Shown here in pieces: positions 9,530 to 17,030 of a DNA stretch of 64,000 nt (positions within the stretch are counted from its first letter, which is position 1; each line of letters starts with the position of its first letter). The DNA lies in the NCBI GenBank assembly GCA_003248805.1, contig QFQY01000002.1, positions 1 to 64,000 on the forward strand. Direction: 5' to 3'. The notes below the pieces were generated by a model, which was given only the letters and a program-made list of their open reading frames with translations, was not told where the DNA came from and searched no databases. The position numbers and the translations under genes are program-made. The DNA is from Chelatococcus sp. (GTDB taxonomy: Bacteria > Pseudomonadota > Alphaproteobacteria > Rhizobiales > Beijerinckiaceae).

Positions 9530-10929
9530 GCCGGCAGGTCTCCAGGGCTGCGCCGGGAGGCGACGAGCTTGGCGAGCGCCGCCGAGGCGATGCGGGTCTT
9601 CAGCGAATCCGCACGGCTGGTCAGGATGATCGGCACGCGCGCTCCGAGCACGAGCCCGGCTGCATCCGCCCCGGCGAAATAGATGAGCTGCTTCGCCAGC
9701 ATGTTGCCGGCCTCCAGGTCAGGTGCCAGCAGGATGTCGGCCTGCCCGGCGACGGGCGAGACGATACCCTTGGTGCGTGCGGCATCGGGGCTGATCGCGT
9801 TGTCGAAGGCGAGCGGGCCGTCGACCCGCGCACCGGTGATCTGGCCGCGCGCCGCCATCACGGTCAGCGCCGCGGCGTCGAGCGTCGAGGGCATCCTGGC
9901 ATTCACGGTCTCGACAGCCGCCAGCACCGCCACCAGCGGCTCGGCCATGCCGAGCCTGTGCAGCAGGTCGATCGCGTTCTGGCAGATGTCGCGCTTCTGC
10001 TCCAGCGTCGGCTGGATGTTGATCGCGGCGTCGGTGACGATCAGCGGCTTGGGATAGGCCGGCACCATCATGGCGTAGACATGGCTGATGCGTCGCTCCG
10101 TCCTCAAGCCCGAGCCGGGCGCCACCACCGCGCCGAGCAGCTCGTCGCTGTGCAGGCTGCCCTTCATCAGCGTCGCGACCTGGCCGGCGACGGCGAGCTC
10201 CACGGCCCGCGCAGCGGCGGCATGGCTGTGCGCGACCGCCTCGATCGCGATGCCGTCGAGCGAGACCTGCGCCGCCTCGGCCGCGGCGCGGATCTTCGCT
10301 TCCGGGCCGATCAGCAGGGGCTCCAGCAGCCCCTCGTCGCGAATCTCGATCGCGGCCAGGATCGCCTCCGGCGAGCAGGGATGCACGATCGCTGTCCGCA
10401 GCGCCGGCAGCGCGCGCGCCTGCCTCACGAAGTCCTGGTAGCGGTCGTCGCGCCGCAGCGAGACCTCCGGCAGTTTCGTGCGCGGCCACGCTATCCGGCG
10501 TTGCGGCGCGATCACCGTCGCGGTGCCGCTCAGGACCTCCTCGCCATGCTGGTTTGTCGCGCGGGTGTCGAGCAGGACATGGTGCTTCTCCGGCCGCTTC
10601 TCCTGCACCGTCACCGTGACCGTGATGGTATCGCCGGGCGCGACGGGCTTCCGGAAGCGCAGGTCCTGACCGAGATAGATCGTGCCGGGACCGGGCAATT
10701 TCGTGCCAAGCACGGCCGAGACGAGCGCCGCCGTCCACATGCCGTGGGCGACGATGTGGCCGAACAGGTCGGTCGCGGCGAAGGCGGCGTCCAGATGCGC
10801 CGGGTTCGTGTCGCCCGAGACGGCGGCGAAGAGATCGATGTCGTCGCGTCCGACGATGCGGACGACCGAAGCGCTCTCGCCGATCTGAAGCTCGTCGAAA
10901 GTCCTGTTGGTGAGGATACCCTGGTCCAT
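9526..10929 (-). CDS. MaoC-hydratase / phosphate acetyltransferase fusion
   Basis: This 467-residue two-domain protein starts with a MaoC-like hot-dog domain (about residues 1-150) with the hydratase-2 pattern Asp40-x-Asn42-x-x-His45. The rest is a phosphate acetyl/butyryltransferase domain (about 165-467). The start at 10929 is preferred over longer in-frame alternatives because the sequence from MDQGILTNRTF matches the family start and the preceding phaC gene ends only 7 bp upstream. Proteins of this architecture are annotated as bifunctional enoyl-CoA hydratase/phosphate acetyltransferase. In this operon the Pta domain would convert phosphoketolase-derived acetyl-phosphate to acetyl-CoA, and the MaoC domain could supply (R)-3-hydroxyacyl-CoA for PHA synthesis; the second role is inference. 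Confidence 0.92.
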   Translation of the reverse strand: MDQGILTNRTFDELQIGESASVVRIVGRDDIDLFAAVSGDTNPAHLDAAFAATDLFGHIVAHGMWTAALVSAVLGTKLPGPGTIYLGQDLRFRKPVAPGDTITVTVTVQEKRPEKHHVLLDTRATNQHGEEVLSGTATVIAPQRRIAWPRTKLPEVSLRRDDRYQDFVRQARALPALRTAIVHPCSPEAILAAIEIRDEGLLEPLLIGPEAKIRAAAEAAQVSLDGIAIEAVAHSHAAAARAVELAVAGQVATLMKGSLHSDELLGAVVAPGSGLRTERRISHVYAMMVPAYPKPLIVTDAAINIQPTLEQKRDICQNAIDLLHRLGMAEPLVAVLAAVETVNARMPSTLDAAALTVMAARGQITGARVDGPLAFDNAISPDAARTKGIVSPVAGQADILLAPDLEAGNMLAKQLIYFAGADAAGLVLGARVPIILTSRADSLKTRIASAALAKLVASRRSPGDLPA

Positions 10930-10936
10930 CTCGGCC

Positions 10937-12706
10937 TCAGCGTTGCAGCACATAGGTGCCGGGAGCGTCGGCAAGAGGAGCGTAACCCCTGGCCGGGGCA
11001 CCCATGGCGGGAGCGGGCACATGTTCGGGCGAGGAACGCTCCGTGAGCCAATCCCCCCAGGCCGTCCACCACGACCCGCTCCTCAGGTCGGCCGCGGCGA
11101 ACCACTCGTCGGGACCGCTCCAGACGTCGCCGTGACGGCGCGTCGCGATGCGAAAGCGGCGGTTCGGCCGCCCCGGTTCGCTGACGATGCCGGCATTGTG
11201 GCCCCCGCTCGTCAGGACGAAGGTGACCTCGACATCCGTCAGCAGATGGATCTTGTGGACCGAGCGCCACGGCGCGACATGGTCGCGCTCCGTGCCTACA
11301 GAGAAGATCGGCACACGAATGTTCTGCAAGGCGGCAGGCCGCCCATCGACCAGAAAGCGGCCGCTGGCCAGCTCGTTGTCGAGGTACAGACGGTGCAGGT
11401 ATTCGGCGTGCATGCGATAGGGCATGCGGGTCGAATCCGCGTTCCAGGCCATGATGTCGAACATCGAGCTGCGCTCGCCCATCAGGTAGTCGTGGACGGC
11501 TCGCGACCAGATGAGATCGTTGGAGCGCAGAAGCTGGAACGCGCCCGCCATCTGATCGGCCGAGAGATAACCGCGGTTCCACATCATGCTCTCGAGGAAG
11601 TGCAGCTGGCTCGGATCGATGAAGAGCGCGAGCTCGCCCGGCTCCGTGAAGTCGGTCTGGGCGGCGAGCAGCGTCAGCGACGCCAGCCTGTCGTCGCCGG
11701 CGCGCGCCATGGCGGCAGCGGCGATCGAGAGCAGGGTCCCGCCGAGGCAGTAGCCCGCCGCGTGGATTTTGCGCTCGGGAACGATGGCGCCGACCGCGTC
11801 GAGCGCGGCCATCAGGCTCTTGCGATAGTCCTCCATACCCAGGTCGCGATCTTCGGCCGTGGGATTGCGCCAGGAGACGCAGAAGACCGTGTGACCCTTC
11901 TCGATCAGAAAGCGGACCAGCGAATTCCCCGGCGACAGATCGAGGATGTAGTACTTCATGATCCAGGCCGGCACGATCAGAATCGGCTCGGCGACGACGT
12001 TCTCCGTCGCCGGCGCGTACTGGATCAACTCGATGAGATGGTCGCGGAAGACGACCTTGCCGGGCGTGACCGCGACGTCGCGCCCGACGACGAAGTCCTC
12101 CGTGCCGACGGGCGGCCTTCCGCTCACCTGCCGGCCGACATCCTCGACCCAGTTGCGGAAGCCTTGAGCGAAGTTGGCGCCACCGGTCTCCATCGTCCTC
12201 GCCATCACCTGGGGATTGGTGAAGGGGAGGTTCGACGGCGAGAACATGTCGAGCATCTGGCGGGCGGCGAAGGACACGACGTCCTCGTGATGCGGGCTCA
12301 CCCCCGGCACTTCATGCGTCGCGTTGTGCCACCATTGCTGGCCGAGCAGGAAGGCCTGGGCCCAGCAGCAATAGGGCTGCCGATGCCAGCTCCCGTCGTT
12401 GAACCGGTTGTCGCCCGGCAGAGGCTCGATGCAGGCGGGCGCGCCCGGCTGCGTCAGCGCCGTCGCCATGTAGGCGGCCAGCCGGCTCGCCTTCCTCCCG
12501 GCCTTGTAGGCGAGCTCCATGCGCTTTCCGGGCGCCGCCGCGAGATGGATCGACCAGTCGAAGAAGGCAAGCGCCAGCGCCTGGGGCGAGAGCCCGCCGC
12601 TGAACTGGGAGCTCAGTGCCTCGCGCATGCTGTCGATCGAGCGGAACGCCTCGAGGCCCAGGGCATCGTTGACGCTCATCGGCTTGGAGGTTGGATCAGA
12701 GATCAT
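10937..12706 (-). CDS. phaC: polyhydroxyalkanoate synthase (alpha/beta hydrolase fold)
   Basis: This 589-residue protein has the PhaC lipase-like box GYCLGG with nucleophile Cys320 and the expected length of class I synthases. It polymerises (R)-3-hydroxyacyl-CoA on the granule surface. I placed the start at 12706 (MISDPTSKP), which has an AGGGA ribosome site 9-13 bases upstream inside the tetR end and an 11-bp overlap with tetR, suggesting translational coupling. The divergent phasin gene supports a PHA granule function. Some PhaC-like proteins in phosphoketolase operons are annotated simply as alpha/beta fold hydrolases, so activity on PHA is likely but unproven. Confidence 0.9.
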   Translation of the reverse strand: MISDPTSKPMSVNDALGLEAFRSIDSMREALSSQFSGGLSPQALALAFFDWSIHLAAAPGKRMELAYKAGRKASRLAAYMATALTQPGAPACIEPLPGDNRFNDGSWHRQPYCCWAQAFLLGQQWWHNATHEVPGVSPHHEDVVSFAARQMLDMFSPSNLPFTNPQVMARTMETGGANFAQGFRNWVEDVGRQVSGRPPVGTEDFVVGRDVAVTPGKVVFRDHLIELIQYAPATENVVAEPILIVPAWIMKYYILDLSPGNSLVRFLIEKGHTVFCVSWRNPTAEDRDLGMEDYRKSLMAALDAVGAIVPERKIHAAGYCLGGTLLSIAAAAMARAGDDRLASLTLLAAQTDFTEPGELALFIDPSQLHFLESMMWNRGYLSADQMAGAFQLLRSNDLIWSRAVHDYLMGERSSMFDIMAWNADSTRMPYRMHAEYLHRLYLDNELASGRFLVDGRPAALQNIRVPIFSVGTERDHVAPWRSVHKIHLLTDVEVTFVLTSGGHNAGIVSEPGRPNRRFRIATRRHGDVWSGPDEWFAAADLRSGSWWTAWGDWLTERSSPEHVPAPAMGAPARGYAPLADAPGTYVLQR

Positions 12707-13313
12707 CGCAGTTGTTCCCTGCCGTCGCCATGGCGACCTTGCCGCTGCCATCTTCTGCGCATTGCCTGATGACCTGTTTGAGCAGCCTCTGCATGTTTTT
12801 TTTGCTGGCGTCGCTCAGAGTCCCAACCGCCAGAATGTCGTAGAAGATGATCAAGCCACCGAGGCATCCGAGGATCAACGCTGCGCACTCCGGTCGCTGA
12901 GAGCCCAGCCTCTCGACCAGCGGCTGCGAATAGCGACGCCGCACGAAGTCGCGCAGGAACGGGCTCGCCTGCTCGCTGCCGAGCGAGCGGATGATGATGT
13001 CGAACGGGTCCACGATCCCGAGTTGCGGATCCAGGCGCGTCTCGAAGAAGCCCGCCGACAGGCTTTCTGCCATATCGGGAGCGGCGATCCTCTCCTCGAA
13101 GCGTTGATCGAACGCTGCCTCGAGGGTGCTCGCAAAGAGATCCTCTTTCGAGCCGAATGATCGGTGAACGAGTGCGACGTCGACCCCGACGGTGACGGCG
13201 ATGTCTCGAAGGCGCGCCGCTTCATAGGAACGTTGCGAGAAATGCAGCATCGCCGCCTGCAAAATCCGCTCGCGTGTCCGCTGGGCGGAACGCTTTCTCG
13301 TCTCGACCATCAT
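12696..13313 (-). CDS. TetR/AcrR-family repressor of the phosphoketolase-PHA operon
   Basis: This 205-residue protein starts with a classical TetR DNA-binding domain (about residues 10-58: RERILQAAMLHFSQRSYE, then a helix-turn-helix ending HRSFGSKEDLF). The C-terminal helical ligand domain is not recognisable by substrate. It is the first gene of the seven-gene operon and faces the phasin gene across 134 bp containing a perfect 14-bp palindrome, its most likely operator. The role is therefore probably autoregulation of the operon and of the phasin gene. The ligand may be an acyl-CoA or related signal, which is speculation. Confidence 0.9.
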   Translation of the reverse strand: MMVETRKRSAQRTRERILQAAMLHFSQRSYEAARLRDIAVTVGVDVALVHRSFGSKEDLFASTLEAAFDQRFEERIAAPDMAESLSAGFFETRLDPQLGIVDPFDIIIRSLGSEQASPFLRDFVRRRYSQPLVERLGSQRPECAALILGCLGGLIIFYDILAVGTLSDASKKNMQRLLKQVIRQCAEDGSGKVAMATAGNNCDDL

Positions 13314-13358
13314 CGGAACAATCCAATCCCATGCACAAAATTTCTGCCCGAATGAATA

Positions 13359-13372
13359 TCAACGGTCGTTGA
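13359..13372. promoter_or_regulatory. 14-bp palindrome, candidate TetR operator
   Basis: TCAACG-GT-CGTTGA is a perfect inverted repeat in the divergent region between the TetR gene (start 13313) and the phasin gene (start 13448). Position and symmetry fit an operator for the adjacent TetR protein. It overlaps the FNR/FixK-like box at 13369-13382, so the two regulators might compete. Confidence 0.5.
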
Positions 13373-13382
13373 CTTAAATCAA
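13369..13382. promoter_or_regulatory. FNR/FixK-like box (TTGAC-TTAA-ATCAA)
   Basis: The site matches the FNR/FixK consensus TTGAT-N4-ATCAA at nine of ten positions. It lies 56 bp upstream of the tetR start codon and 66 bp upstream of the phasin start codon, a distance compatible with activation of either gene. It supports low-oxygen control of the phosphoketolase-PHA operon. Assignment is from consensus matching only. Confidence 0.6.
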
Positions 13383-13447
13383 GGCGCCGCGAATGTAAGG
13401 CGTCCATGGTTCGCCGCGTTGCACCGCGATGCCGAGAGGAGAGCGTC

Positions 13448-13771
13448 ATGCCAGCCGAGAAGCACACAGCTGCCCCCAAGACCGAACCCGCTTCCCTGTT
13501 CAGCCCGGCCGCGATCAGCGCCGGCCTTGATGCCTGGAAGGCGCAACCGGCTGCCGTTGCCTCCTACTGCAGTGAAATCCTGTCCGAGGCCGAAGTGCAG
13601 ACGCGTCGGCAGGCCGACTTCCTGGGCCAGCTCTCGCGCTGCAAGGACCTGCCCGAGGCGCTCGGCGTCCAGATGAACTTCGCCCAGGAGTTCTGGGCGA
13701 ACTCGTTCCAGCAATTCCACAAAGCGCTTCTTGCCGCGCGCAAGACGGTTCTGCCGGCGGCGGAAACCTGA
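13448..13771 (+). CDS. phasin-family PHA granule protein
   Basis: This small 107-residue protein is almost entirely alpha-helical and amphipathic (LDAWKAQPAAVASYCSEILSE, then a QADFLGQLSRCKDLPEALG heptad-like region). It shows the phasin pattern of a cluster 'LPEALGVQMNFAQEFW'. The start at 13448 follows a GAGAGGAGAG ribosome site; an in-frame start at 13406 would lack one. It is transcribed divergently from the operon containing phaC, which supports a granule-coating role that controls granule number and size. It is short for a phasin and the fold assignment is by pattern and context. Confidence 0.75.
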   Translation: MPAEKHTAAPKTEPASLFSPAAISAGLDAWKAQPAAVASYCSEILSEAEVQTRRQADFLGQLSRCKDLPEALGVQMNFAQEFWANSFQQFHKALLAARKTVLPAAET

Positions 13772-13840
13772 ACGCCATTCGGGCCGCAATCCTTATCGAG
13801 TGCCGGGAACCGTGCCGTTGGGCAGAGAGAGGTCTTAGGG

Positions 13841-14062
13841 ATGAAGAATTTCCGGCCTGGCTGGCTCGTCGCGATCGTGCTGGCAGCCGCTGCCGCGGGA
13901 TATTTCGCCTAGCAGCAGCTGCGCCCTTCCGATCTTCCGGCCGGCTTCGCGAGCGGCAACGGCCGCATCGAGGCTGTCGAGATCGACATCGCGACGAAGG
14001 CGGCGGGGCGGATCCGCGAAATCCTGGTCGACGAAGGCGATTTCGTCACCGCCGGCCAGTGA
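13841..14062 (+). pseudogene. truncated HlyD/membrane-fusion protein
   Basis: Reading from the ATG at 13841 gives a membrane anchor (FRPGWLVAIVLAAAAAGYFA) and then, after an in-frame TAG at 13910, the start of a biotinyl-lipoyl-like HlyD domain (GNGRIEAVEIDIATKAAGRIREI...DEGDFVTAGQ). A TGA at 14060 ends the match exactly where HlyD proteins continue with the rest of the hairpin. The remaining ~250 codons are missing. The gene is thus broken twice, by nonsense and by loss of its 3' part at about 14060. HlyD plus ABC genes commonly follow phosphoketolase/PHA loci, so this is probably the remnant of the native continuation cut by insertion of foreign DNA. Confidence 0.8.
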
Positions 14063-14865
14063 GCCTCCATGCTCTGACGCCGCCCCTTGAGTCGATTCCT
14101 GATCGTCCTCCTCCGGAGCGGGCCGTGGCTCTCGAAGATCGAGGCGTTGGCCTTGACCAGCGCGCCGATGGTGAGGGCCTGCTCTGGGCTCGCCAACATG
14201 GCGGCTTCGACATCGGAGATGGCGGGCGTGAGAGAGCCGTGCTCGACGTGGAGCGTGACGCCTGCGTCCGTGGTGACCTCCCGGGGAGGCCTCTTGAGGT
14301 TGCGCAGATCGAGTCCGGGACTGAAAGACTGCGCCCAAGCCAGAACCTCGGGTACGGGCTCAAGGCCCGGCGATAGGTCGATGGCCAGGTCCATCCTATG
14401 GGCAGAGGAGGCAGTCAGGTTCGCTTGGCCATTGGATTCCCTGACGACCAGCGCATTGTCGCGGTAGACGAGTCGGCCTTCGCGTAGGTCGTTGATCAAC
14501 GAGACAATGCGTCGGCGGAACGCGACGGCTTTTGCCGACGACGATTTCATGGCCATGATCATCATCTGGTCGGCATTGAGCCAGTAGCCCTTGATCGGGT
14601 ACTTCGCTCCGTTTCCAGTAAGGGCGAACAGATTGCGGGCCGCATGCACTGTTCCGTAGAGCCCAAGTTCAAGACTGGTGTCCTTGACGGTCTTGTGAAC
14701 GTTGCGCTCGACGATCCCGATCGATCGCGCATACGACCGATCAATGAAGTGGACGACGCTTCCGATCATGGTGGCGATCATGCCCATGTGCTCGAAGGTC
14801 TCTTCCTCGAAGACGAGAGCCGGTGCTTTCGTATCGCTCTTAGCGGTCGTCTTGGCCTTGGTCAC
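13909..14865 (-). CDS. Rha/antirepressor-like phage protein, C-terminus altered
   Basis: The first ~145 of 318 residues resemble phage regulatory Rha/KilA-type proteins: a winged-helix-like N-terminus, then YPIKGYWLNADQMMIMAM and AKAVAFRRRIVSLINDL, the usual 'xxAAxFRxxxIxxF' region. Residues after about 265 (from AHWPAVTK) are translated from the antisense strand of the HlyD remnant, so the native C-terminus has been replaced by read-through across the junction near 14060. The protein probably came in with a prophage or island. Similarity is by pattern and moderate. Upstream of the ATG at 14865 lies a long stretch without recognisable genes. Confidence 0.5.
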   Translation of the reverse strand: MTKAKTTAKSDTKAPALVFEEETFEHMGMIATMIGSVVHFIDRSYARSIGIVERNVHKTVKDTSLELGLYGTVHAARNLFALTGNGAKYPIKGYWLNADQMMIMAMKSSSAKAVAFRRRIVSLINDLREGRLVYRDNALVVRESNGQANLTASSAHRMDLAIDLSPGLEPVPEVLAWAQSFSPGLDLRNLKRPPREVTTDAGVTLHVEHGSLTPAISDVEAAMLASPEQALTIGALVKANASIFESHGPLRRRTIRNRLKGRRQSMEAHWPAVTKSPSSTRISRIRPAAFVAMSISTASMRPLPLAKPAGRSEGRSCC

Positions 14866-15432
14866 GACGCAACTCCTATGGGCCCGAATCAGGCCGTTTC
14901 ACGGAAGGATCGTGCCTGTTTCCAAGGGCTTTCGCCAGAACGAGAGAGATGGCCGAGCGCACTGGAGACGGACTCAATGCAGGGCTGTCGGACCGCAATG
15001 AGTCTGCTCTTCGAACGACCCGCAGCCGACCGAGAGGGAGGCGCGATCACCCATTTGGGGGAGCGCGCGGGACGAGGCCGAGAGGCCGGTTTCGAGAGCC
15101 TTACGCAGGCCGCCGAGAGCGTGGCCGGAGCCCGTCGGGAGACCCCTCGGAGAGCACGGAGGCGAGCGTCAGCGAGAGCTCAGGAAAGATGGTCGGAAGG
15201 AGCGAGAGCGACGCCCGCCAACTTTGCGGTATCGTGCCTTCCTTCTCCCTCTGTCTGGGCCTAATGCGTTGTAGCATCTACCCCCTTGTCAGGCCCAACA
15301 TTTAAGTCATTGAAATCGCACGTTGTCGTGCGTCTGCGGAGCCCGATTTCCCGACTTGAGAGGGACTTCCCCTCGGCGCGTTGTAGCGCTGCCTGTGGCC
15401 GTCGTAGGCCCGTATGGCACCGCCGCAGAATG
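14866..15432. other. gene-free stretch upstream of the heptamer array
   Basis: No open frame here has codon use or similarity that I can defend; those present are short, charged and overlap in several frames. Two small hairpins are visible near 15243-15340 (GGGCCT...AGGCCC and GCACG-TTGT-CGTGC), and the phrase GCGTTGTAGC occurs at about 15266 and again at about 15378. It may hold promoters for the diverging Rha-like gene and the rightward cassette. Confidence 0.4.
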
Positions 15433-15670
15433 CCGTCTCTCCGAGAATCTTTTGCGGAGACAGTACCGTCAGGAAAAATCATCGGAAAAGCGTCTATTTC
15501 CCGATAATCTTTGGCCCTTTCGCAGCCAAGATTCTCGGGAAACCGGCTAAATCCGGAGAATCTGCCGTTTCAGAAGATTCTCGACTGTCAAGGCGATTCC
15601 CGAGAATCCGCAAGATTCTGGAGAATCCGCAAGATTCTTGAGAATCCGGGTCTGGCCGGAGAATCTTTTG
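15433..15670. repeat. array of GAGAATC / GATTCTC heptamers, 19-bp phased
   Basis: Exact GAGAATC copies start at 15433, 15556, 15602, 15621, 15640 and 15659. Exact inverted copies GATTCTC start at 15530 and 15576, with one- or two-mismatch inverted copies at 15595, 15614 and 15633 and a direct variant GATAATC at 15503. The last four direct copies and the four inverted copies 15576-15633 are each spaced by exactly 19 bp, giving a tandem unit close to GATTCTNGAGAATCCGCAA that contains a palindrome (GATTCT-TG-AGAATC in the best copy). It ends 49 bp before the rightward gene at 15719. It looks like a multi-site operator or an iteron array; there are no spacers, so it is not CRISPR. Confidence 0.85.
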
Positions 15671-15718
15671 CCGCGCCGTTTCGCGCTCGCCGGACCCGTG
15701 CTATGACTCTGGCTCTGT

Positions 15719-16516
15719 GTGGCGTCCGAGTCGAGCGTCTTCAGGATGGCCTTTTCGGCCGTCCGTTGCAAGGGAGGTCTGGCCTTGGTCGTCGAGACGA
15801 AGGCGGTCGATGCGGTGAGGGTCGCCAGGCGCGCGGCGGCCCGGGCAGTGCAGCGGATAGACGCTGGCGAGATATCCGAGCGTGAGATCGACTTCGCCCG
15901 GGTGCTGTTCGGCGAGACGGCGGCCGAGGAGAAGCTGGCGGCGATTGGGCTGCTCGACCATGGCGGGATCTGCGACGCCCTGGAGGCTCGGGTCCACCTG
16001 AGCCTGTACATGGATTTCGAGGAGCTCGGCAAGGTCAACGAGTTGGCGGCGCATCTCGAGGCGCGCTTCAAGCAGGTCCGTGAGGAGCGGGCCGAGAAGG
16101 CCGAGGCCGATCTGCCGAATGGGCTGCTGCGCAAGGTGGCGGCTCCGGGTCGGGAGGACGTGGCGGCGCGCAACGCCGAGCGGAGCCGGAAGGCGAATGC
16201 CCGGATCCTGGCGGTCCACCTCCTGCAGCGCTCGATGTACCAGGCGATGTCGCGGGTCTTCGCCGAGCTGGTCCGGGAGCAGTCGGCTGGCCAGTTAGCG
16301 GCGGATCAGATGCATGGTCCGATCGCGATGGGCGAGCGGCATGTGCTCGCGGCGGATGCGGCGATCGAGCGGCTGCGCAAGGCTCACCTGGCGGGTGAGC
16401 CGTCTTGCGGCGACGTCCCGTGGGAGGTGGTTGTCGGTCCGCGCCGCCTCGCGCGCCGCGATGGTGAGCCGACCGGTTTCGGCGATGGCGACTGCGTTCA
16501 GCCGCCTGAGCCGTAA
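15719..16516 (+). CDS. uncharacterised helical protein next to heptamer array
   Basis: This protein of up to 265 residues has consistent GC-rich third positions and an almost all-helical charged composition (VRVARRAAARAVQRIDAGEI, ARFKQVREERAEKAEADL). A GTG at 15719 opens the frame; an ATG at 15746 is an alternative and may be the true start. No domain is recognised, no signal or membrane segment. The last ~45 residues look less protein-like, so the true C-terminus may be degraded. It is the first gene right of the heptamer array and precedes a zinc-ribbon gene by 184 bp on the same strand. A function in binding the array is possible but unsupported by any visible HTH motif. Confidence 0.55.
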   Translation: MASESSVFRMAFSAVRCKGGLALVVETKAVDAVRVARRAAARAVQRIDAGEISEREIDFARVLFGETAAEEKLAAIGLLDHGGICDALEARVHLSLYMDFEELGKVNELAAHLEARFKQVREERAEKAEADLPNGLLRKVAAPGREDVAARNAERSRKANARILAVHLLQRSMYQAMSRVFAELVREQSAGQLAADQMHGPIAMGERHVLAADAAIERLRKAHLAGEPSCGDVPWEVVVGPRRLARRDGEPTGFGDGDCVQPPEP

Positions 16517-16700
16517 GGCGCACTCCGCCCCGACGAGATCGGGAATCAGTACGGCCACCAGCCCCTCGCCATGGGCCACGACGTCCACCCAGTCGAGACG
16601 GCACTTCGCCTTGCCGCCGCGCTTCTTGCCGAGTGAGAGCAGGCGACACAGCCGCGAACCCGCCGCAGCCGTCGGCGTATTCACCGCGCAGGAGGCAATC

Positions 16701-17030
16701 ATGCGTGTCGATCAGATGTTCGAGTGCTGGTGCTGCGGCTCTCCGGCCGTGGCGCTTCCGAAGACCTTGGCCGTCACCGCGATCGTCCGATGCGCTACCT
16801 GCGGAAGCGATCTGGGCACCTGGCAGGACTACAAGAACGCCATATCGGTCGCTCTCGCCAGATCCGGGGCGTTGCTCAGTGCAGACCCGATCCAGCTACC
16901 GGCGCAGACCTGCATGTCCTCTCCGGAGGCGTCGACCGCTCCCTCATATGCCCGCGCTGGTCAGCCAAGCGTCCCCCGGCGCGGGCAGCACGACCTGGTG
17001 GCTCCGCATATCGAGGCTCCCCTGAGGTGA
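16701..17030 (+). CDS. small zinc-ribbon protein (island copy)
   Basis: This 109-residue protein starts after a perfect AGGAGG ribosome site (about 16690). The N-terminal 55 residues carry two Cys pairs, C-x2-C in FECWCCGSPAV and C-x2-C in RCATCGSDLG, a compact zinc ribbon, followed by an amphipathic helix. The segment CGSPAV-x-LP...V-x-C-x2-C is shared with the small protein encoded at 51445-51687 in the exopolysaccharide locus, so the two are homologues. The C-terminal half is low-complexity. The stop overlaps the next gene's GTG start (GTGA at 17027-17030), so the two are co-translated. Role unknown; such ribbons bind nucleic acid or protein. Confidence 0.7.
   Translation: MRVDQMFECWCCGSPAVALPKTLAVTAIVRCATCGSDLGTWQDYKNAISVALARSGALLSADPIQLPAQTCMSSPEASTAPSYARAGQPSVPRRGQHDLVAPHIEAPLR

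Noticed and set aside
13841..14062. Functional small HlyD-like protein
   Set aside because: Two in-frame stops and loss of the whole C-terminal two-thirds.
14644..15264. Plus-strand frame of about 200 codons antisense to the Rha-like gene start
   Set aside because: Composition differs from real genes here, no ribosome site, no recognised domain.
15433..15670. CRISPR array
   Set aside because: Repeats are 7-19 bp, contiguous and inverted, with no unique spacers of constant length and no cas genes.
16295..16702. Minus-strand frame of 135 codons over the end of the 15719 gene
   Set aside because: Part of it looks protein-like, but it has no ribosome site or family and conflicts with the rightward cassette. 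Kept only as a possibility.
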